Assembly: GCF_040105385.1 (NCBI RefSeq)
Contig: NZ_JBEDNQ010000010.1
Span: 248,001-312,000 of the forward strand
Origin: Pseudonocardia nematodicida
GTDB taxonomy: Bacteria; Actinomycetota; Actinomycetes; Mycobacteriales; Pseudonocardiaceae
Length of the DNA stretch: 64,000 nucleotides
Direction of reading: 5' to 3'
The notes below the pieces were generated by a model. That model saw only the letters and a list, made by a program, of their open reading frames with translations. It searched no databases and was not told the origin of the DNA. The position numbers and the translations under genes were made by a program. Shown here one piece after another: positions 34,073 to 43,191 of the stretch. Within the stretch, counting starts at the first letter, position 1. Each line of letters opens with the position of its first letter.

Positions 34073-35449
34073 TCACGCGGGCGGCGGAGCGAGGGTGATC
34101 GTGCGGGTCGACGAGTAGAAGTCGAGCGCGGCGAGGCCCTGTTCGCGGGGACCGGAGCTGGAGTCCTTCTCCCCGCCGAACGGTGCGTGGAAGTCCACAC
34201 CGGTCGTCGGAGCGTTGATCTTGATCATTCCGGTCGTGACCTCCCGCGCCACATCCAGTAGCGGCCCCAGGTCGCGACCGTGCACCGAGGTGACGAGACC
34301 CTGCTCGACGCCGTCCGCGATGCGGACGGCGTCGGCGACCGAGCCGGCCGGGATCACCGAGACGATCGGCCCGAACGTCTCACGCTGGTTCACCTCGTGC
34401 TCGGCGGGCACTCCGCGCACGACGACCGGCGAGACGAAGCTGCCCGCGGCCGGTGCCTCGCGGCCGGTGACCACCTGCCCGCCCGCGACCCGCACGAGGT
34501 CGGCGGCCTCGAGCACCGCGGCCGCGGCACCGGCGCCGATCACCGGGCCGACCACCGTGGAGGTCAGGGCCGGGTCACCGACCTCCAGGTCGCCCACCGC
34601 GGCGAGCAGTGCCCCGGTCAGCGGCTCGGGTTCACCGACCACGACGATCCGCCGGGTCGAGGTGCACTTCTGGCCGGCGAAGCCCATCGCCGCGCCGGCC
34701 AGGAGCTGTGCGGTCTGTTCCACGGGGGCGTCGGGCAGCACGATCGCCGCGTTCTGCCCGCCCATCTCGGCCTGCACCGGAATGCCCCGTGCGGACGCCC
34801 GCGCGCTCACCTGTCTGCCGACCTCGGTGGACCCGGTGAACGACACACCGTCGACCGTGTCGATGAGCGCGGTCGCGGTGTCCCGGCCGCCCGGGACGAG
34901 CTGGAACAGCCCCTCGGGCAGTGCCTTGCCGAGGATCTCCCCGAGCAGCCGGGCAACCGCCATGCCGTCGGTGGACGGCTTGAGCACGACGGCGTTGCCG
35001 GCGGCGAGCGCGGGCACGCTCTTCCACAGCGGGATCGCCGCGGGGAAGTTCCACGGCGTGATCAGCCCGACCACCCCGAGCGGGCGCCGCTCGGTGAGCA
35101 GCATGCCCGGACCGCTCGGCGGCAACACGTCACCGGTGCGCAGCAGTGCGGCCTGCGCGTAGTAGGCGACGATAGAGCGCGCCCTGGCGACCTCACCGCG
35201 CGCCTCGGTACGCGGCTTGCCGACCTCCCGGACGATCAGGTCCTCGAGCTCGGCGGCGTTGTCACCGAGCGCTCGGCCGACCGCGTCGAGCGCGGCGGAG
35301 CGGGCGAACGCGCCCTGGGCCCACCACGAGCGTCCGGCGGAGCGCCCCCGCTCGGCGGCGGCCGCCACCTCCGCGGGGTCGGTCACCGGCTCCCGGCTCA
35401 CGACGTCGTCCGGCCGCTGTGGGCTCGTACTGACGAGGATCGCAGACAT
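34073..35449 (-). CDS. Aldehyde dehydrogenase, alpha-ketoglutarate-semialdehyde type
   Basis: 458 residues. Nucleophile Cys in GFAGQKCTSTRR, general base Glu in AEMGGQNAA, TPWNFP and FTGSTEVGR. Overall pattern is that of alpha-ketoglutaric semialdehyde dehydrogenases. Start ATG 35449 (MSAIL). It sits between two DapA-family genes (39-bp and 5-bp gaps), the usual arrangement for the last two steps from a pyrroline carboxylate or keto-deoxy acid to alpha-ketoglutarate. Confidence 0.9.
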   Translation of the reverse strand: MSAILVSTSPQRPDDVVSREPVTDPAEVAAAAERGRSAGRSWWAQGAFARSAALDAVGRALGDNAAELEDLIVREVGKPRTEARGEVARARSIVAYYAQAALLRTGDVLPPSGPGMLLTERRPLGVVGLITPWNFPAAIPLWKSVPALAAGNAVVLKPSTDGMAVARLLGEILGKALPEGLFQLVPGGRDTATALIDTVDGVSFTGSTEVGRQVSARASARGIPVQAEMGGQNAAIVLPDAPVEQTAQLLAGAAMGFAGQKCTSTRRIVVVGEPEPLTGALLAAVGDLEVGDPALTSTVVGPVIGAGAAAAVLEAADLVRVAGGQVVTGREAPAAGSFVSPVVVRGVPAEHEVNQRETFGPIVSVIPAGSVADAVRIADGVEQGLVTSVHGRDLGPLLDVAREVTTGMIKINAPTTGVDFHAPFGGEKDSSSGPREQGLAALDFYSSTRTITLAPPPA

Positions 35450-35454
35450 GACGC

Positions 35455-36348
35455 TCAGCTCGCCGCCGACAGGGCGGCGAACGCCTGCTCGAAGTCCTTG
35501 CGGGCGCGCGCCTCGTCGGCGGCGTCCAGCGGCAGGCGCGGCAGGCGCACCGGCCCGCCGTAGCGGCCCGCCATGTCCATCGCCAGCTTGATCGCCTGGA
35601 TAAAGGTGTGCTTCGAGTCCCAGGCGAACGCGTCGTGCACCTGCTGGTACAGCGGCAGCGCCTGCGCGAGGTCGCCGGCGACGGCCAGGTCGTAGAGCTT
35701 GCGGCACTCCCGCGGGAACGCGTTGGAGAACCCGCCGATCCAGCCGACGGCCCCGACGAGCACGAGCTCGAGGAGCACGTCGTCGGCGCCCGCGAGGACG
35801 TCGATCTGCGGGGCCAGGCTACGGATCTGGTGGGCCCGCCGGACGTCGCCGGAGAACTCCTTGATCGCGACGATGTTGTCGAACTCGGCGATCCGGGCGA
35901 CCAGCTCGGGGGTCAGGTCGACGTTGGTGTCGAACGGGTTGTTGTAGGCCACGACCGGCAGCCCGACCTGCGAGAGCTCGCGGTAGTGGGCCACGACCTC
36001 GTCCGGGCCGGCCCGGTAGGCCGTGGGCGGCAGGGACAGCACGCCGTGCGCGCCCGCCTCCTGGGCCTGCTCGGCCCAGCGCCGGGACTCGGCGGCGCCG
36101 TAGGCGCCGGTCCCCGGGATGACCGAGAAGCCCTCGGGGGCGGCCTCGACGGCGGCCCGGACGACGGCGGCGCGCTCCTCGGTGGTGAGCGTCTGGTACT
36201 CGCCCAGAGAGCCGTTGGGGCTCACCCCGTCGCAGCCGTTGGCGGCGAGCCAGGCGACGTGCTCCTGGAGCTTGTCCAGGTCGACCGCCAGGTCGTCCTT
36301 CTTCAGCGGCAGCGCCGCGGCGACCACGATTCCGTGCCACACGGCCAT
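35455..36348 (-). CDS. DapA-family lyase 2, pyrroline-hydroxycarboxylate deaminase-like
   Basis: 297 residues. Schiff-base Lys163 in VAIKEFS, Tyr135 in AYNNPFD, substrate loop NGSLGEYQTLT. Candidate for the deaminase that converts 1-pyrroline-4-hydroxy-2-carboxylate to alpha-ketoglutarate semialdehyde, because the next gene 5 bp downstream is the semialdehyde dehydrogenase and a Cys/Cys epimerase gene is near. Only about family-level similarity to the other DapA-type protein at 33140. Confidence 0.88.
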   Translation of the reverse strand: MAVWHGIVVAAALPLKKDDLAVDLDKLQEHVAWLAANGCDGVSPNGSLGEYQTLTTEERAAVVRAAVEAAPEGFSVIPGTGAYGAAESRRWAEQAQEAGAHGVLSLPPTAYRAGPDEVVAHYRELSQVGLPVVAYNNPFDTNVDLTPELVARIAEFDNIVAIKEFSGDVRRAHQIRSLAPQIDVLAGADDVLLELVLVGAVGWIGGFSNAFPRECRKLYDLAVAGDLAQALPLYQQVHDAFAWDSKHTFIQAIKLAMDMAGRYGGPVRLPRLPLDAADEARARKDFEQAFAALSAAS

Positions 36349-36420
36349 GGAAGTGCTCCTCTTGTGTCGTTGCGATTACGGGTTGCCGGCGGTGCAGCGA
36401 GTGCCCGTACCGGGGTTCGT

Positions 36421-37887
36421 TCAGCTCAGTGCGAACCAGGTGGTCTTGAGCTCGGTGTACTGCTCGAAGGCGTCGAGGCCCTTGTCGTGCCCGCCGAACC
36501 CGGAGGTCTTGAACCCCCCGAACGGGGTCGTGATGTCGCCCTCGCTGTAGCAGTTCACCGAGACCGTCCCGGCCTGCAGGGCGCGGGCGACGCGGTGTGC
36601 GGCGTTGAGGTCGTCGGTGAACACCGACGCGGCCAGTCCGTACTCCGAGTCGTTGGCGATCTCGACCGCCTCGGACTCGGTGTCGAAGGCGATCACCGAC
36701 AGCACCGGGCCGAAGATCTCCTCCCGGGCGATCGCCATGTCCGGTGTGACGTCGGTGAACACGGTGGGCTCGACGAACCAGCCACCGCTCTCCTCGCGGA
36801 CCCGGTTGCCGCCGATAGCGACCGTGGCGCCGGCGGCGCGGCCCGACTCGATGTAGCCGAGCACCTTGTCCAGGTGGGCCGCCTCGATCAGGGCGCCGGT
36901 CCTGGTGTCGGGGTCCTGCGGGTCACCGACGGTCCAGGTCGCGGTGCGGGCCACGAGTTCGGAGACCAGCTCGTCGCGCAAGCTGCGGTGCACGAGGATC
37001 CGCGAGCCGCAGGTGCAGTTCTCCCCCATGTTCCAGAACGCCGCGCCCGTCAGTTCCTCGGCGATCGCCGCGAGCTTGTGGCTCTGGTCGGCGAGCACGA
37101 GCTGGGGGCTCTTGCCCCCGCACTCCAGGACGACCTTCTTCAGGTTGCTGTCCGCGGCGTAGCGCAGGAAGTGCCGGCCGACCTCGGTCGACCCGGTGAA
37201 GGTGACCACGTCGACGTCCGGGTGCAGGCCGAGGGCCTTGCCCGCGACGTGGCCGAGGCCGGGCACCACGTTGAACACTCCGGCCGGCAGTCCGGCCTCG
37301 ACGGCCAGCTGGGCCGTGCGCAGGGTGGAGAACGGGGACAGCTCGGCGGGCTTGACCACCACCGAGTTTCCCGCCGCGAGCGCGGGGCCGATCTTCCACG
37401 ACAGGGTCGCCATCGGGAAGTTCCAGGGAAGCACCCCCGCGACGACGCCGATCGGCTCGCGCGTGATCAAGGCCAGGTTCTGGGGGCCGGTGGGCGAGAT
37501 GCGCCCGAAGACCTTGTCGATGCTCTCGGCGTACCAGCGGATCGTGCCGATCGCGTCGGGCAGGTCGAGGGTACGGGTGTCGGTGATGGGCTTGCCCGCG
37601 TCGATCGAGTCCAGCATCGCCAGCTCGTCGATGTGCTCGTCGAGCAGGTCCGCGAACCGCAGTAGCACCTCCTTGCGCTCCGCCGGGGTCGCGCGGCTCC
37701 ACACTCCGCTGTCGAACGCCGCCCGAGCCGAGGCGACCGCGGCATCGACGTCGGCCTGCCCGCACGCGGCGACCGAGGCGATCACCGCACCGGTGGCCGG
37801 GTTGACCGAGTCGAAGGTCTCGCCGGAGATCGGGCCGGCCTCCTTGCCGTCGATGATCGGGCGGGTGATGAACGTCGGGTCGGACAC
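36421..37887 (-). CDS. Aldehyde dehydrogenase 2 (betaine/gamma-aminobutyraldehyde type)
   Basis: 488 residues from GTG 37887, chosen because AGGAG lies 7 bases upstream; an ATG at 37968 would overlap the epimerase coding end. Nucleophile Cys in NMGENCTCGSR (two Cys), Glu in VLECGGKS, PWNFP and FTGSTEVGR, FGGFKTSGFGGHD. Closest by pattern to the gamma-glutamyl-gamma-aminobutyraldehyde/betaine aldehyde dehydrogenases. Second ALDH in the same run; may handle a separate aldehyde (for example from a betaine or amine side route). Confidence 0.9.
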   Translation of the reverse strand: MSDPTFITRPIIDGKEAGPISGETFDSVNPATGAVIASVAACGQADVDAAVASARAAFDSGVWSRATPAERKEVLLRFADLLDEHIDELAMLDSIDAGKPITDTRTLDLPDAIGTIRWYAESIDKVFGRISPTGPQNLALITREPIGVVAGVLPWNFPMATLSWKIGPALAAGNSVVVKPAELSPFSTLRTAQLAVEAGLPAGVFNVVPGLGHVAGKALGLHPDVDVVTFTGSTEVGRHFLRYAADSNLKKVVLECGGKSPQLVLADQSHKLAAIAEELTGAAFWNMGENCTCGSRILVHRSLRDELVSELVARTATWTVGDPQDPDTRTGALIEAAHLDKVLGYIESGRAAGATVAIGGNRVREESGGWFVEPTVFTDVTPDMAIAREEIFGPVLSVIAFDTESEAVEIANDSEYGLAASVFTDDLNAAHRVARALQAGTVSVNCYSEGDITTPFGGFKTSGFGGHDKGLDAFEQYTELKTTWFALS

Positions 37888-37915
37888 GGTGCTCCTGTCG
37901 TTTCTGGGGTGTCGG

Positions 37916-38971
37916 TCAGATGGGGGCGAAGCCGTCGCGGAGGACGTCGAACGGATCGGCGACGACACGGGAGAACCCGGTGACGTGTGCGCTGCCGGTC
38001 ACCACGGGTGTGACGACGAGCCGGCCGTCGCCGTGGCGCGATCGCCCCGCGCGGGCCTCGAACCGGCTGTCGATGATGCTGCGGGTGACGAGCACGTCTT
38101 CGGCGCCGATCTCGCCGCGTGCGAGCCGTAGCGCCAGCAGTGCGCTGGTTCCGGTGCCGCACGGCGACCGGTCGATCTCGCCGGGCGGCGCGACGACCAC
38201 GACCCGGCAGGCGGGCCCGTCGGCGGTGTCGAGACGCTCGTAGAACAGGACCTGGTAGACCTCGAGGACCTCGCCGGTGACCGGGTCGCGCGGCGGACGG
38301 TCGGCCAGCGACCGTGCCAGTTCCCGGGCGAGTCCGACGATGTCCAGTGCGGACTCGGGCCGCAGCGCCACACCGAGCTCCGCCGCATCGACCGCCGCGT
38401 AGTGATCGCCGCCCCAGCTCAGATCCACCCGGACCTGCCTACCGCCGAGCTCCTGACGCCAACCGTCCACGAACCAGGCGTCGACGTTGGTCAGCTCGAC
38501 GACGCTCGCCTTCCCGCCGGCGCGGGTGACCGCGGTGCGCACGACACCGGCCGGGGTCCTGATCGCCAGCTCGCGCCGGTTCCCGGTGACCGTGCCCGGG
38601 ACCAGTCCGGTCTCGTCCACGGCCACCGCGAGCCCGATCATGCAGTGACCACACATCGGCGGGTACGACCCGGGCTCCAGGATCACCGCGCCGAGGTCGT
38701 GGTCGGGACCGGTGCTCGGTACCGGGACCACGGCGCAGGTCAGCCCCCCGCCGCGCGGCTCGTGCACCAGACGGCGCCGGACCCAGTCCGCAGAGCTCCT
38801 CAGCCAGGCCCGGACGTCCGCGACCTCCCGGACACCGTCGGGCGGCACGAGGCCCCCGACGACGATGCGGGTGGGGTTACCGGCGGTGTGGGTGTCCACG
38901 ACGTCGAGCGCGGCGCCGGTCCGTGTCGACAGCCAGTCCGCGCCCAGGACCGCGAGGTCGACCTGGTTCAT
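37916..38971 (-). CDS. Proline racemase family, 4-hydroxyproline 2-epimerase-like
   Basis: 351 residues. Both catalytic cysteines are present: Cys107 in PMCGHC and Cys271 in DRSPCGTG, with His109 kept, so a two-base racemase/epimerase mechanism is expected. Family members of this form epimerise trans-4-hydroxy-L-proline or proline at C2. N-terminal DVVDTHTAGNPTRIV is typical. First gene of the leftward run ending at 33140; its own promoter region carries a strong palindrome (38993-39014). Length slightly above average because of ~20 extra N-terminal residues. Confidence 0.9.
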   Translation of the reverse strand: MNQVDLAVLGADWLSTRTGAALDVVDTHTAGNPTRIVVGGLVPPDGVREVADVRAWLRSSADWVRRRLVHEPRGGGLTCAVVPVPSTGPDHDLGAVILEPGSYPPMCGHCMIGLAVAVDETGLVPGTVTGNRRELAIRTPAGVVRTAVTRAGGKASVVELTNVDAWFVDGWRQELGGRQVRVDLSWGGDHYAAVDAAELGVALRPESALDIVGLARELARSLADRPPRDPVTGEVLEVYQVLFYERLDTADGPACRVVVVAPPGEIDRSPCGTGTSALLALRLARGEIGAEDVLVTRSIIDSRFEARAGRSRHGDGRLVVTPVVTGSAHVTGFSRVVADPFDVLRDGFAPI

Positions 38972-38992
38972 CGGATCTCCTACGTAATCGGT

Positions 38993-39014
38993 AGCGGGTA
39001 AAATACTACCCGCT
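38993..39014. promoter_or_regulatory. Palindromic operator before the epimerase gene
   Basis: AGCGGGTA-AAATAC-TACCCGCT, perfect 8-bp arms. The box GTAAAATACTAC (38998-39009) inside it matches four others in the island. 22 bp upstream of the epimerase ATG, so it probably overlaps the core promoter. Confidence 0.65.
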
Positions 39015-39055
39015 GACCTGCGTGCGGAACAGCCCGGTGTGACGTGTCCCCGCCC

Positions 39056-39988
39056 CTACTGCTCCTCGTAGACCGGCGGAGTGTCACCTGCGCGGTAGAT
39101 CGCGGGGTCGTCGATCACCCCGTAGTCGGTCCCCCACTTCTGGTGGATCGCCTCGTACGTCCCGTTCGCGATCAGGGACTCGTACGCCGCCTGGATCGCC
39201 TCGGGCAGCCCCTCGACGTCGGGCGCGCGACTCACGGCCGTGGCCGTGGGGCCGCCGCTCACCTGCCCGGAGCTGGTGACCGGCACGCCGTCCTGCTCGA
39301 GTACGACGCCGACCTCGCGCCCGGTCAGCACCGCGTCGACCCGGTCGCTGGTCAGGGCGAGCACGGCGTCGTTCATCGCGGGGAAGGTCTGGACCTCGGG
39401 GGCCGGCTGTCCGGCCTCGGTACAGACCTCGGCGCCGCGTTCCATGGCGGGTACGCCGGACGAGCCGGTCAGGATCGCGATGCGCTGTCCGCAGGTGTCG
39501 GGCAGTCCGTCCGGACGGTAGTCGCTGGTGTCGGCGACGATGAACGCGTCGGAGTTGCTCCACTCGGTCACGAAGTCGGCGACCTCGAGGCGGTCGGGGC
39601 GGACGAAGAACTCGCCCATCCCGATGTCGTAGCGCCCGGCCTGCAGCCCGGTGAGGATCGAGCCGAAGTCGACCGCGTTGACCTCGATCCGCAGGCCCAT
39701 CGTCTCGGCGACCGCCGTGGACATGTCCGGGATCATCCCGGTCTGGGTACCGGCGTCGTTGAAGGAGAAGGGCTTGTAGTTGTTCATCGTCGCGACGCGC
39801 AGCACGCCCCGCTCGCGGACGGCCTCGGGCAGGAGGGCCTGCACCTGTGGGTCGGCGGCCACGGCGGGGACGGACGACGGGCCGTCACCCGGGCCCTCGG
39901 CGCCGCCGCCACCACATCCCGCGGCGAGAGCCGCGACGGAGACGGCCGCGGCCACCATCCGTACGAACGCGTTCCGGCGTCTGGTCAT
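39056..39988 (-). CDS. Polar amino-acid ABC transporter binding lipoprotein 1
   Basis: 310 residues, SBP family 3. Lipobox AALAAGCGG (Cys ~25), then LRVATMNNYKPFSFND, GMIPDMSTAVAETMGL, AGRYDIGMGEFFVRPDR. Close paralogue of the binding protein at 43192-44103. No permease or ATPase is next to it, so it probably feeds the importer at 44162-45873. ATGA overlap with the FAD/NAD(P)-binding protein upstream. Confidence 0.9.
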   Translation of the reverse strand: MTRRRNAFVRMVAAAVSVAALAAGCGGGGAEGPGDGPSSVPAVAADPQVQALLPEAVRERGVLRVATMNNYKPFSFNDAGTQTGMIPDMSTAVAETMGLRIEVNAVDFGSILTGLQAGRYDIGMGEFFVRPDRLEVADFVTEWSNSDAFIVADTSDYRPDGLPDTCGQRIAILTGSSGVPAMERGAEVCTEAGQPAPEVQTFPAMNDAVLALTSDRVDAVLTGREVGVVLEQDGVPVTSSGQVSGGPTATAVSRAPDVEGLPEAIQAAYESLIANGTYEAIHQKWGTDYGVIDDPAIYRAGDTPPVYEEQ

Positions 39989-41880
39989 GACATCTCCTCG
40001 GTCGGTTGCAGCAGAGCGCGCGCCAGTGCGTCGTTCTGCCGGAAGTAGCCGGCGTTCTGCCGTGGTCGGGGGAAGGCGTGTGCCCAGCCGGCACCGATCA
40101 CCCAGGGGCCGACGGCCCAGCGGGCGGGATGCGGTCCGGTGGGCCCGAGCAGTCGCCCTTGGTCGTCGACCAGGATGCGGCCGCTGCCGATGCCGCCGAT
40201 GCGGTCGCTGACCTCGTCGCGGGCGCCGAGCGCGCGCAGCAGCGGATCGACGGTTCGGCCGATGTCGGCCGGGGGCAGCCGGGCGTCGATGAGGCAGCGG
40301 GCGGTGATGTCTCGGTCGGAGGTGGTCGTGCGGGCCCGGAAGAGTCCGGCGTCGGCGTCCGCGGTGACCCGCAGGCCACCGCCGAGGAATCGGACGACGC
40401 CCGCGTCGGCCATCGCGGCCAGCTGGGCGAGCCGTTCGGGCGGTGGGCCGCTGGTGACGTGGCTGAACAGGCCGTGCAGCCAGCCGTCGATGTCCTTGAC
40501 GATCGACTCGGGTGAGAGCAGACGTGCCCGCAGCAGCTGGCCGAAGACGTCGTAGACGGAGAAGAAGGCCGCCGCGACGGCTGAGTCGACGCTACACAGG
40601 GGGTCGTCGATGCGGGAGAGGTGCCTACGCACGAAGCCGGTGACGTGCCGGTGGGTGTCCTGCGGTCCCACCGTCCGCGCCCCGGCCCCGGCCGGGTCGG
40701 TCTCGGCCAGGGGGTCGATGAGCGCCGACATCGAGAAGCGGTCGCGGGGGTCGGGGATCGACCGCTCGATCAGCGCGTCGAAGGCCGCGTCGCCGTACTC
40801 GAGCGCGGACAACGCGGCCAGGAACTCCGGCCATCCGACGGCGACCCGCTGCGGGTGGGCGTGGAAGAGCTCGTGGGCGTGCGCGTACACGATCTCCTTG
40901 CAGGCCATCGGCCAGAGCTCGCCGGTGAAATCTGCCGTATGCGGGTCCGGACAGCGCTCCACGACGGCCGCGACGTCGAAGAAGTACGGCAGCGGCGGCC
41001 GGTCGGCCAGGAGCGGATGGGTGAGCTTGGGGTGGTAGGGCACGCCGCGCCGCGACCCGACGTGCAATACCGGTTCGCGCCCGGACGGGCGGTAGCGCAG
41101 CGCGCCGTCGTCGTCATGGTCGAACACCCCGCCACGGGACTCCCCCAGCAGGACCATCCAGTCGATGAACGCGAGCCCGAGCCCGCTGACGATCACGTGC
41201 TCGCCCTCGGGGACGCGCTCGGCGTCGCAGTCCGCGGTGTAGGCGGGCGGCATGTACACCAGGTCGTGGTCCGCCGCGAAGCTCAGGTACGCCGTCTCTC
41301 GACCGTCGAACTCGTCGTCGAGATGGCCCTGCGCCAGCACGACCCGGTCGGCCCGCACCGACCCTCCCGACGCGGTGCGCACGAGCTGCGGCGGGGTCCC
41401 GGCGGACGGGTCGTCGACGATGTCGACCACGGTGTCACGGTGGACGACGACGCCGATCCGTTCCGGTGCGGTGTCCACGATGTGCCGGAACGCCCAGGCC
41501 AGGTACTCGCTCTGCAAACCGCGGGACACGAAGGTGTCCCCCGTCGCCGCGGCGGCCTCGGCGCCGATCTCCGGGTCGACCGCCAGCACGTGGCGGTTCC
41601 GGTCGACCCATTCGGCCAGTGTCGGCCCGCCGCGCAACCGTCCGGAGATCTCGCAGCTCTCGTCGGCGAACACTGTCACCCGGGCCGCGGGCACGTTCAT
41701 CCACAGCAGGGACGGCTGGTCCCGCCGCCACACCCGCCCGCCGCCGATCGGGAACGGGTCGAAGACGTGGACCTCGATACGGCCGTCCCCGGGCAACACA
41801 TCGGCGTTCGCGCAGAGACTGTCGAGGACACCCAGGAACCGGGGGCCCCCACCGACGACGGCGATGACGAGATCACTCAC
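39985..41880 (-). CDS. FAD/NAD(P)-binding oxidoreductase-like protein (NAD_binding_9 type)
   Basis: 631 residues. N-terminal Rossmann fold IAVVGGGPRFLGVLDSL, then FDPFPIGGGRVWRRDQPSLLWMN, a second nucleotide-type patch HVIVSGLGLAFIDWMVLL, and a C-terminal FAD-like end (IGGIGSGRILVDDQG; GPWVIGAGWAHAFPRPRQNAGYF). Similar in layout to the FAD-NAD(P)-binding proteins often annotated beside siderophore and amino-acid genes. ATGA overlaps with the Cys/Gly racemase-like gene before it and the binding protein after it imply a shared job. It could supply the oxidation step normally done by D-hydroxyproline dehydrogenase; this is speculative. Confidence 0.82.
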   Translation of the reverse strand: MSDLVIAVVGGGPRFLGVLDSLCANADVLPGDGRIEVHVFDPFPIGGGRVWRRDQPSLLWMNVPAARVTVFADESCEISGRLRGGPTLAEWVDRNRHVLAVDPEIGAEAAAATGDTFVSRGLQSEYLAWAFRHIVDTAPERIGVVVHRDTVVDIVDDPSAGTPPQLVRTASGGSVRADRVVLAQGHLDDEFDGRETAYLSFAADHDLVYMPPAYTADCDAERVPEGEHVIVSGLGLAFIDWMVLLGESRGGVFDHDDDGALRYRPSGREPVLHVGSRRGVPYHPKLTHPLLADRPPLPYFFDVAAVVERCPDPHTADFTGELWPMACKEIVYAHAHELFHAHPQRVAVGWPEFLAALSALEYGDAAFDALIERSIPDPRDRFSMSALIDPLAETDPAGAGARTVGPQDTHRHVTGFVRRHLSRIDDPLCSVDSAVAAAFFSVYDVFGQLLRARLLSPESIVKDIDGWLHGLFSHVTSGPPPERLAQLAAMADAGVVRFLGGGLRVTADADAGLFRARTTTSDRDITARCLIDARLPPADIGRTVDPLLRALGARDEVSDRIGGIGSGRILVDDQGRLLGPTGPHPARWAVGPWVIGAGWAHAFPRPRQNAGYFRQNDALARALLQPTEEMS

Positions 41881-42923
41881 CGGGCCACCACCGCGCGCCG
41901 GTGTGCGTCGGCGGCGTAGCCGACGCCGAAGCCGCGGGGGTAGGGGTCGTCGGGGTCGAGGTGGAAGGTGGTGGTGGCGGTGATGAAGGCGCGTCCGGTG
42001 ATGGTGGGGACGACGGCGGTGGTGCCGGCGAGGTCGAGGGTGCGGGTGAGGCGTCCGGTGAAGCGGGTGCCGATGATGGATTCCTGGACGTAGTCCTCGC
42101 CGAGTTGTTGTTGTCCGCGGGCGTGGCGTTGGGCCATGCGGGCGGAGGTGCCGGTGCCGCCCGGTGAGCGGTCGATCCCGGCCTCACCGAAGAAGACCAG
42201 GACGCGGTGCGCGTCCGCGCTCCCGAAGGCGTCGTCGGTGATCAGGACGTCCGGGATCTCCTCGGGCTCGCCGCGCTCGGGGTGGCGCGCTTCGATGGCG
42301 GCGTTCGCGGCGTCCCGGACCAGGCGCCCGACCTCGGCCAGCCGGTCGGCGTGCTCGGGAACCACGGCCAGGCCGAACACCGAGGCCGGGACGATCGCGT
42401 AGAAGTTGCCGCCGTAGGCGACATCCACCGACACGGTCCCGTGCCCCGGCACCTCGATCTCGACGTCGCGGGCGTACAGGAACGACGGGACGTTCTCGAT
42501 CGTCACGCCCTGCACCGCGCCGTCGGAGACCGCCACCTGCGCGACCACCAGGCCGGCCGGTGAATCGAAGGTGACCGTCGTGATCGGCTCGACGACCGGC
42601 ACCATGCCGGTCTCGACGACCGCTGTCGCCGCGCCGATCGTCCCCGCACCGCACATCGTGAGCCAGCCGCCGGTCTCGATGAAGACGATGCCGACGTCGG
42701 CCCGCGGGTCACAGGGCGGCAGCAGGAGGCTGCCGGACATCGTGGCGTGACCGCGGGGCTCGTACATGAGCAGCTTGCGGAGGTCGTCGTGGTCCCGCCG
42801 CAACGCGAGCCGCTGCGCGGCGATCGTGGAGCCGGCCACCCGGGGCGCCCCGGCGACGACGACCCGGGCCGCGGCGCCTGCGCTGTGGCAGTCCACCACG
42901 GAGAAGCTTCGTACCGATCGCAC
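41877..42923 (-). CDS. Proline racemase-family protein with Cys/Gly active site (copy A)
   Basis: 348 residues from GTG 42923 (GGAAGGAG eight bases upstream; the longer frame to 43082 is not supported). The first catalytic Cys is kept (Cys91, LTMCGAG) but the next-but-one His is Ala, and the second position is Gly255 (DRSPGGTG instead of SPCGTG). With only one acid/base Cys, racemisation is unlikely; dehydration, as in Cys/Thr trans-3-hydroxyproline dehydratases, or another one-base reaction is possible. Paralogue of 47871-48911, with which its last ~300 bp are almost identical. First gene of a three-gene leftward operon. Confidence 0.85.
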   Translation of the reverse strand: MRSVRSFSVVDCHSAGAAARVVVAGAPRVAGSTIAAQRLALRRDHDDLRKLLMYEPRGHATMSGSLLLPPCDPRADVGIVFIETGGWLTMCGAGTIGAATAVVETGMVPVVEPITTVTFDSPAGLVVAQVAVSDGAVQGVTIENVPSFLYARDVEIEVPGHGTVSVDVAYGGNFYAIVPASVFGLAVVPEHADRLAEVGRLVRDAANAAIEARHPERGEPEEIPDVLITDDAFGSADAHRVLVFFGEAGIDRSPGGTGTSARMAQRHARGQQQLGEDYVQESIIGTRFTGRLTRTLDLAGTTAVVPTITGRAFITATTTFHLDPDDPYPRGFGVGYAADAHRRAVVAR

Positions 42924-42952
42924 CGTCCACGCTCCTTCCAGCCCAGTGGTCG

Positions 42953-42964
42953 GTAGAATATTAC
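42953..42964 (+). promoter_or_regulatory. GTARAAT-type operator before Cys/Gly copy A
   Basis: GTAGAATATTAC, itself nearly palindromic. 30 bp upstream of the GTG at 42923 in the 268-bp divergent region shared with the ABC importer genes. Confidence 0.55.
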
Positions 42965-43082
42965 ACATAACCGGCTGCGCGACAAGGAACGAACGGATGA
43001 GGCCCGACCGGGCTCGGCAAGCCCATGAGCTGCATGTTTCGACTACGTGAAGTGCTTGACACTCGGTTTCGACGCGTAGCAT

Positions 43083-43094
43083 CTTAAATTTTAC
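43083..43094 (-). promoter_or_regulatory. GTARAAT-type operator before the amino-acid importer
   Basis: GTAAAATTTAAG on the minus strand, about 100 bp before the binding protein gene at 43192. Weakest match of the five boxes in its second half. Confidence 0.4.
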
Positions 43095-43191
43095 CGGTTA
43101 CGGCTTACAGCTTGTGGCTCCTCGACGACCGGTGTAGACACGTCCCGCGGCGCCCCACTGCCGAGGTGCCCCACCCAGAACAGGTAGGACG

